A program made the translations under genes and the position numbers. Of a DNA stretch of 64,000 nt, positions 61,410 through 64,000 are shown one piece after another; positions within the stretch are counted from its first letter, which is position 1, and every line of letters starts with the position of its first letter. Under the pieces are notes generated by a model, which saw only the letters and a program-made list of their open reading frames with translations, was not told where the DNA came from and made no database searches. The DNA comes from Nitratireductor aquimarinus (lineage in GTDB: Bacteria > Pseudomonadota > Alphaproteobacteria > Rhizobiales > Rhizobiaceae), in the NCBI RefSeq assembly GCF_017255295.1, contig NZ_JAFKDE010000014.1, positions 1 through 64,000 on the forward strand. Direction: 5' to 3'.

Positions 61410-62186
61410 TCACCAACTGGGGATCACAGCGCCCTTGAACTCTTCGGCGATGAAGGCCTTCACGTCGTCATTGTGGTAGGAAGCGATCAGCGTCTTCAGC
61501 CACTCGGTATCCTGGTCTTCCAGGCGAACGGCGATGACGTTCACGTAGGGAGCCTTCTCGCCTTCCAGCGCAATCGAGTCCGTCTTCGGGTTCATCCCGG
61601 CTTCGATGGCGTAGTTGGTGTTGATGGCAGACGCGTCGACATCATCGAGAGAGCGCGGCAGTTGGGCGGCGTCCAGTTCGATGATCTGGATGTTCTTGGG
61701 GTTTTCGGTCACGTCGGCAATGGTGACCTTAACGCCCTTGGCCTCGTCGACCTTGATGAGCCCCTTGTCCGCGAGCAGCAGCAGCGCGCGCCCACCGTTC
61801 GTCGGGTCGTTCGGAATGGCGACTGAGGCGCCATCCTCAAGTTCGTCGAGGCTCTTCACCTTCTTGGAATAGATGCCCATCGGGAAATTGACGTTCGAGG
61901 CGACGCTGACGATGCCGAAGCCGCGATCAGTGACCTGATTGTCGAGATAGGGCTGGTGCTGGAAGGAATTGGCGTGGAGGTCGCCATCGGCCAGGGCCTG
62001 GTTCGGCACGACATAGTCGGAAAATTCGAGGATCTCGATGTTCAGACCCTTGGTCGCGGCGATTTCCTTGACCTTCTCCATGATCTGGGCATGCGGGCCG
62101 GGGGTGACGCCGACCTTGATGTCCTCTGCAAGCGCTGAGCCGGCGGCAAAGACTGTGAGCGCAGCCGCAAGTATGATCTTCTTCAT
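61410..62186 (-). CDS. metQ: Methionine ABC transporter substrate-binding protein MetQ
   Basis: Periplasmic binding protein of 258 residues of the NlpA/MetQ family: signal peptide 1-20 (…AGSALA|EDI), then VGVTPGPHAQIMEKVKEIA, FSDYVVPNQALADGDLHANSFQH, IPNDPTNGGRALLLL and INTNYAIEAGM. Unlike E. coli MetQ there is no lipobox cysteine, so it should be a free periplasmic protein. ATG 62186 has AAGGAAAG before it. It is the last gene of metNIQ. Confidence 0.93.
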   Translation of the reverse strand: MKKIILAAALTVFAAGSALAEDIKVGVTPGPHAQIMEKVKEIAATKGLNIEILEFSDYVVPNQALADGDLHANSFQHQPYLDNQVTDRGFGIVSVASNVNFPMGIYSKKVKSLDELEDGASVAIPNDPTNGGRALLLLADKGLIKVDEAKGVKVTIADVTENPKNIQIIELDAAQLPRSLDDVDASAINTNYAIEAGMNPKTDSIALEGEKAPYVNVIAVRLEDQDTEWLKTLIASYHNDDVKAFIAEEFKGAVIPSW

Positions 62187-62215
62187 GGTTCTTTCCTTCT
62201 CAAAGTACACGAAAT

Positions 62216-62884
62216 TCAGTTTTTGCGGGTCCGTTTGTCGAAGTGGCGTGCGAGCATGTCGCCTGCGCTCTGGATCGCCTGGACGACCACGATCAGCACG
62301 ACCACGACAGCAAGCATGACTTCCGGCATGAAGCGCTGGTAACCGTAGCGGATGCCGAGGTCACCGAGACCACCACCGCCAACCGCACCGACCATGGCGG
62401 AATAGCCCACAAGGCTTACGAGCGTCAGCGTAAGGCCGAGGATAATTCCCGGGCGAGCTTCCGCCAAAAGGACCTTTGTGACGATCTGGAACGGCGTCGC
62501 GCCCATGGCCCTTGCCGCCTCGATCAAGCCCTTGTCGACTTCGCGGATCGAGGTTTCGATCAGCCGCGCGACGAAGGGAATGGTCGCAATCGTCAGCGGC
62601 ACGATTGCTGCAGCGGTTCCGATCGAGGTCCCGGCGATCAGTCGCGTGAAGGGAATGATCGCCACAACGAGAATAATGAACGGCGTGGACCGTGCAGCGT
62701 TGACGGTCGCGCCGACGATCTTGTTGACGGTCGGCGCAGGGAACAATTCGCCCTTCCCGCTGGTCGCGAGGAAGATGCCGATCGGCAGGCCAATGAGCGA
62801 ACCGATGAAACCCGCAGCAGCCACCATGTACATGGTCTGCAGGAAAGCCTTCCAGAGAAGGGAAACGAGCATGTCAGGCGCCAT
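62216..62884 (-). CDS. metI: Methionine ABC transporter permease MetI
   Basis: Inner-membrane permease of 222 residues with five hydrophobic segments and family landmarks ([59 protein letters not shown]). ATG 62884 overlaps the metN end by 11 bp; a second ATG at 62872 is possible. Confidence 0.93.
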   Translation of the reverse strand: MAPDMLVSLLWKAFLQTMYMVAAAGFIGSLIGLPIGIFLATSGKGELFPAPTVNKIVGATVNAARSTPFIILVVAIIPFTRLIAGTSIGTAAAIVPLTIATIPFVARLIETSIREVDKGLIEAARAMGATPFQIVTKVLLAEARPGIILGLTLTLVSLVGYSAMVGAVGGGGLGDLGIRYGYQRFMPEVMLAVVVVLIVVVQAIQSAGDMLARHFDKRTRKN

Positions 62885-63956
62885 AGCCGAGCACCTCCGT
62901 GTAAAGTCCGGTCTGCCGATAGAAGTCGTCGGCCCTTCTGAGCGTATCCGGATCGGCGGGATAGGAAACGACAAGAGATCCGTAGGGCTCACCGGCGATC
63001 TCGTCGATCGCGCCGGCCAGGATGTTCACGTCCGGTCCGATCTCGGCCACCAGACGCGCGGTCAGCGGCTGGAAGGCCGTGTCCCCGAAGAAGACCAGCC
63101 GCACCAGCGCGCGCGCACCTTCAGCCGGCGCCTGCTTCAGATCGGCGCTGATCCATTCCGGCAGCTTGGCGCCGATCACAGCCGACAGGAGCGAACGGGT
63201 GGTCTCGTGTTTGGGCGCGGTGAACACGTCGAATGTGCTGCCATTTTCGACAATCTTGCCCTTGTCGATCACCGCGACCTGCGAGGCAATCGTCTTCACC
63301 ACCTCCATCTCATGTGTGATGAGGAGAACGGTGAGGCCGAGGTCACGATTGATTGTCTTGAGGAGCTCGAGGATCGACTGCGTCGTCTCCGGGTCGAGAG
63401 CTGATGTTGCCTCATCCGACAGCAGGAGCTTCGGTTCCGTCGCGAGCGCCCGGGCAATTCCGATACGCTGTTTCTGTCCACCGGAAAGCTCTGCCGGATA
63501 GCGGTCGGATTTGTCACCAAGACCGACGAGGTCGAGCAGCGGTGCGACGCGATTGCGGATCGTCTTGCGGTCCATCCCCGCGATCTCGAGCGGCAGCGAC
63601 ACATTGTCGAAGGCGGTACGCGACGAGAGAAGATTGAAGTGCTGGAAGATCATTCCAACCTGGCGGCGCAGATCGCGCAGGCCCGTTTCGGGAAGATCGC
63701 CCACGTCGACGCCGTCAACGACGACCCGTCCCGAAGTCGTTTTCTCCAGACCATTGACCAGCCGGATAAGCGTCGACTTGCCAGCGCCCGACCTGCCGAT
63801 GATGCCGGTGATCGCGCCACGGGGGGCAACCATGTTCACGCCGTCAAGCGCGGTAAATTCGGGCTGCTTCCCCGTTCCGCCGAAGCGCTTGATGACGTTC
63901 TCGAACGTGACCATGGGAACGGCAACCGGAGTCTGAGGGGGGGCGACGCGGTTCAT
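62874..63956 (-). CDS. metN: Methionine ABC transporter ATPase MetN
   Basis: ATPase of 360 residues: Walker [10 protein letters not shown] (about 54-62), signature [15 protein letters not shown], Walker [13 protein letters not shown]-loop LITHEMEV, and a C-terminal NIL (ACT-like) domain (about 265-355) that binds methionine and inhibits transport when the cell is replete. A promoter or SAM-responsive leader would lie beyond the window end; only 44 bp are visible upstream. Confidence 0.94.
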   Translation of the reverse strand: MNRVAPPQTPVAVPMVTFENVIKRFGGTGKQPEFTALDGVNMVAPRGAITGIIGRSGAGKSTLIRLVNGLEKTTSGRVVVDGVDVGDLPETGLRDLRRQVGMIFQHFNLLSSRTAFDNVSLPLEIAGMDRKTIRNRVAPLLDLVGLGDKSDRYPAELSGGQKQRIGIARALATEPKLLLSDEATSALDPETTQSILELLKTINRDLGLTVLLITHEMEVVKTIASQVAVIDKGKIVENGSTFDVFTAPKHETTRSLLSAVIGAKLPEWISADLKQAPAEGARALVRLVFFGDTAFQPLTARLVAEIGPDVNILAGAIDEIAGEPYGSLVVSYPADPDTLRRADDFYRQTGLYTEVLGYGA

Positions 63957-64000
63957 CGGAGGCCTCGCAGGGAAGCTTCACGGGGTGTGAGCGGGTAGGT

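Overview
The window looks like a chromosomal or megaplasmid accessory region of a GC-rich alphaproteobacterium, most likely Hyphomicrobiales (Rhizobiales: Phyllobacteriaceae, Rhizobiaceae or Brucellaceae type). I infer this from the many ABC and TRAP uptake systems, each beside a GntR/FCD or TetR regulator, the rhizobial-type glycerol-3-phosphate ABC operon (glpSTPQUV), the D-erythronate/L-threonate dehydrogenase pair and the IS3/IS6 remnants. The genus cannot be fixed from this sequence alone. No rRNA, tRNA, CRISPR array or replication origin was seen.

Layout. 0-1.3 kb: tail of a nitrate/sulfonate/taurine-type ABC transporter whose ATPase has lost its N-terminal half. 1.9-9.8 kb: a catabolic block with a GntR regulator, a fused TAXI-TRAP transporter and its binding protein, a carboxymuconolactone-decarboxylase-like protein with a second GntR regulator, then an AA_synth (DUF1185) protein, an alpha/beta hydrolase and a succinate-semialdehyde-type aldehyde dehydrogenase. 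Both regulators have CGGTAT/ATACCG-type operators upstream. 9.9-20.7 kb: two divergent gene sets around a perfect palindrome. Leftward are a ferredoxin reductase and denD/ltnD-like sugar-acid dehydrogenases. Rightward are a creatininase-family hydrolase, an NMT1-type ABC transporter, a cytosine-deaminase-like amidohydrolase, an FAD-linked oxidase, a RutR-like TetR regulator and an adrenodoxin-type ferredoxin. This reads as an undescribed catabolic regulon for a nitrogenous ring compound.

20.7-32.5 kb: a lower-GC stretch with a secreted amidohydrolase, an outer-membrane channel-like protein and a membrane alpha/beta hydrolase, then a two-component system with a periplasmic molybdopterin-oxidoreductase-fold partner, and a large autotransporter. 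32.8-40.6 kb: a peptide-type ABC transporter (with a permease-ATPase fusion), its GntR regulator and a divergent M20-type amidase/carbamoylase. 40.6-50 kb: a decayed mosaic holding fragments of a histidine phosphatase, dhaL, a YjiH-type permease and glpR, together with intact genes for an EIIA protein, a membrane FMN glutamate-synthase-like protein and three secreted proteins. One of these carries a von Willebrand A domain followed by four nearly identical 88-residue modules. 50.3-56.3 kb: the glycerol-3-phosphate ABC operon. 56.4-61.4 kb: IS6 and IS3 remnants flanking a second autotransporter. 61.4-64 kb: a metNIQ methionine transporter.

The common theme is scavenging: seven uptake systems coupled to hydrolases and dehydrogenases, each under a local repressor. 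Insertion-sequence scars, truncated genes and orphaned operators show recent reshuffling. Functions are inferred from motifs read by eye, and no database search was possible.
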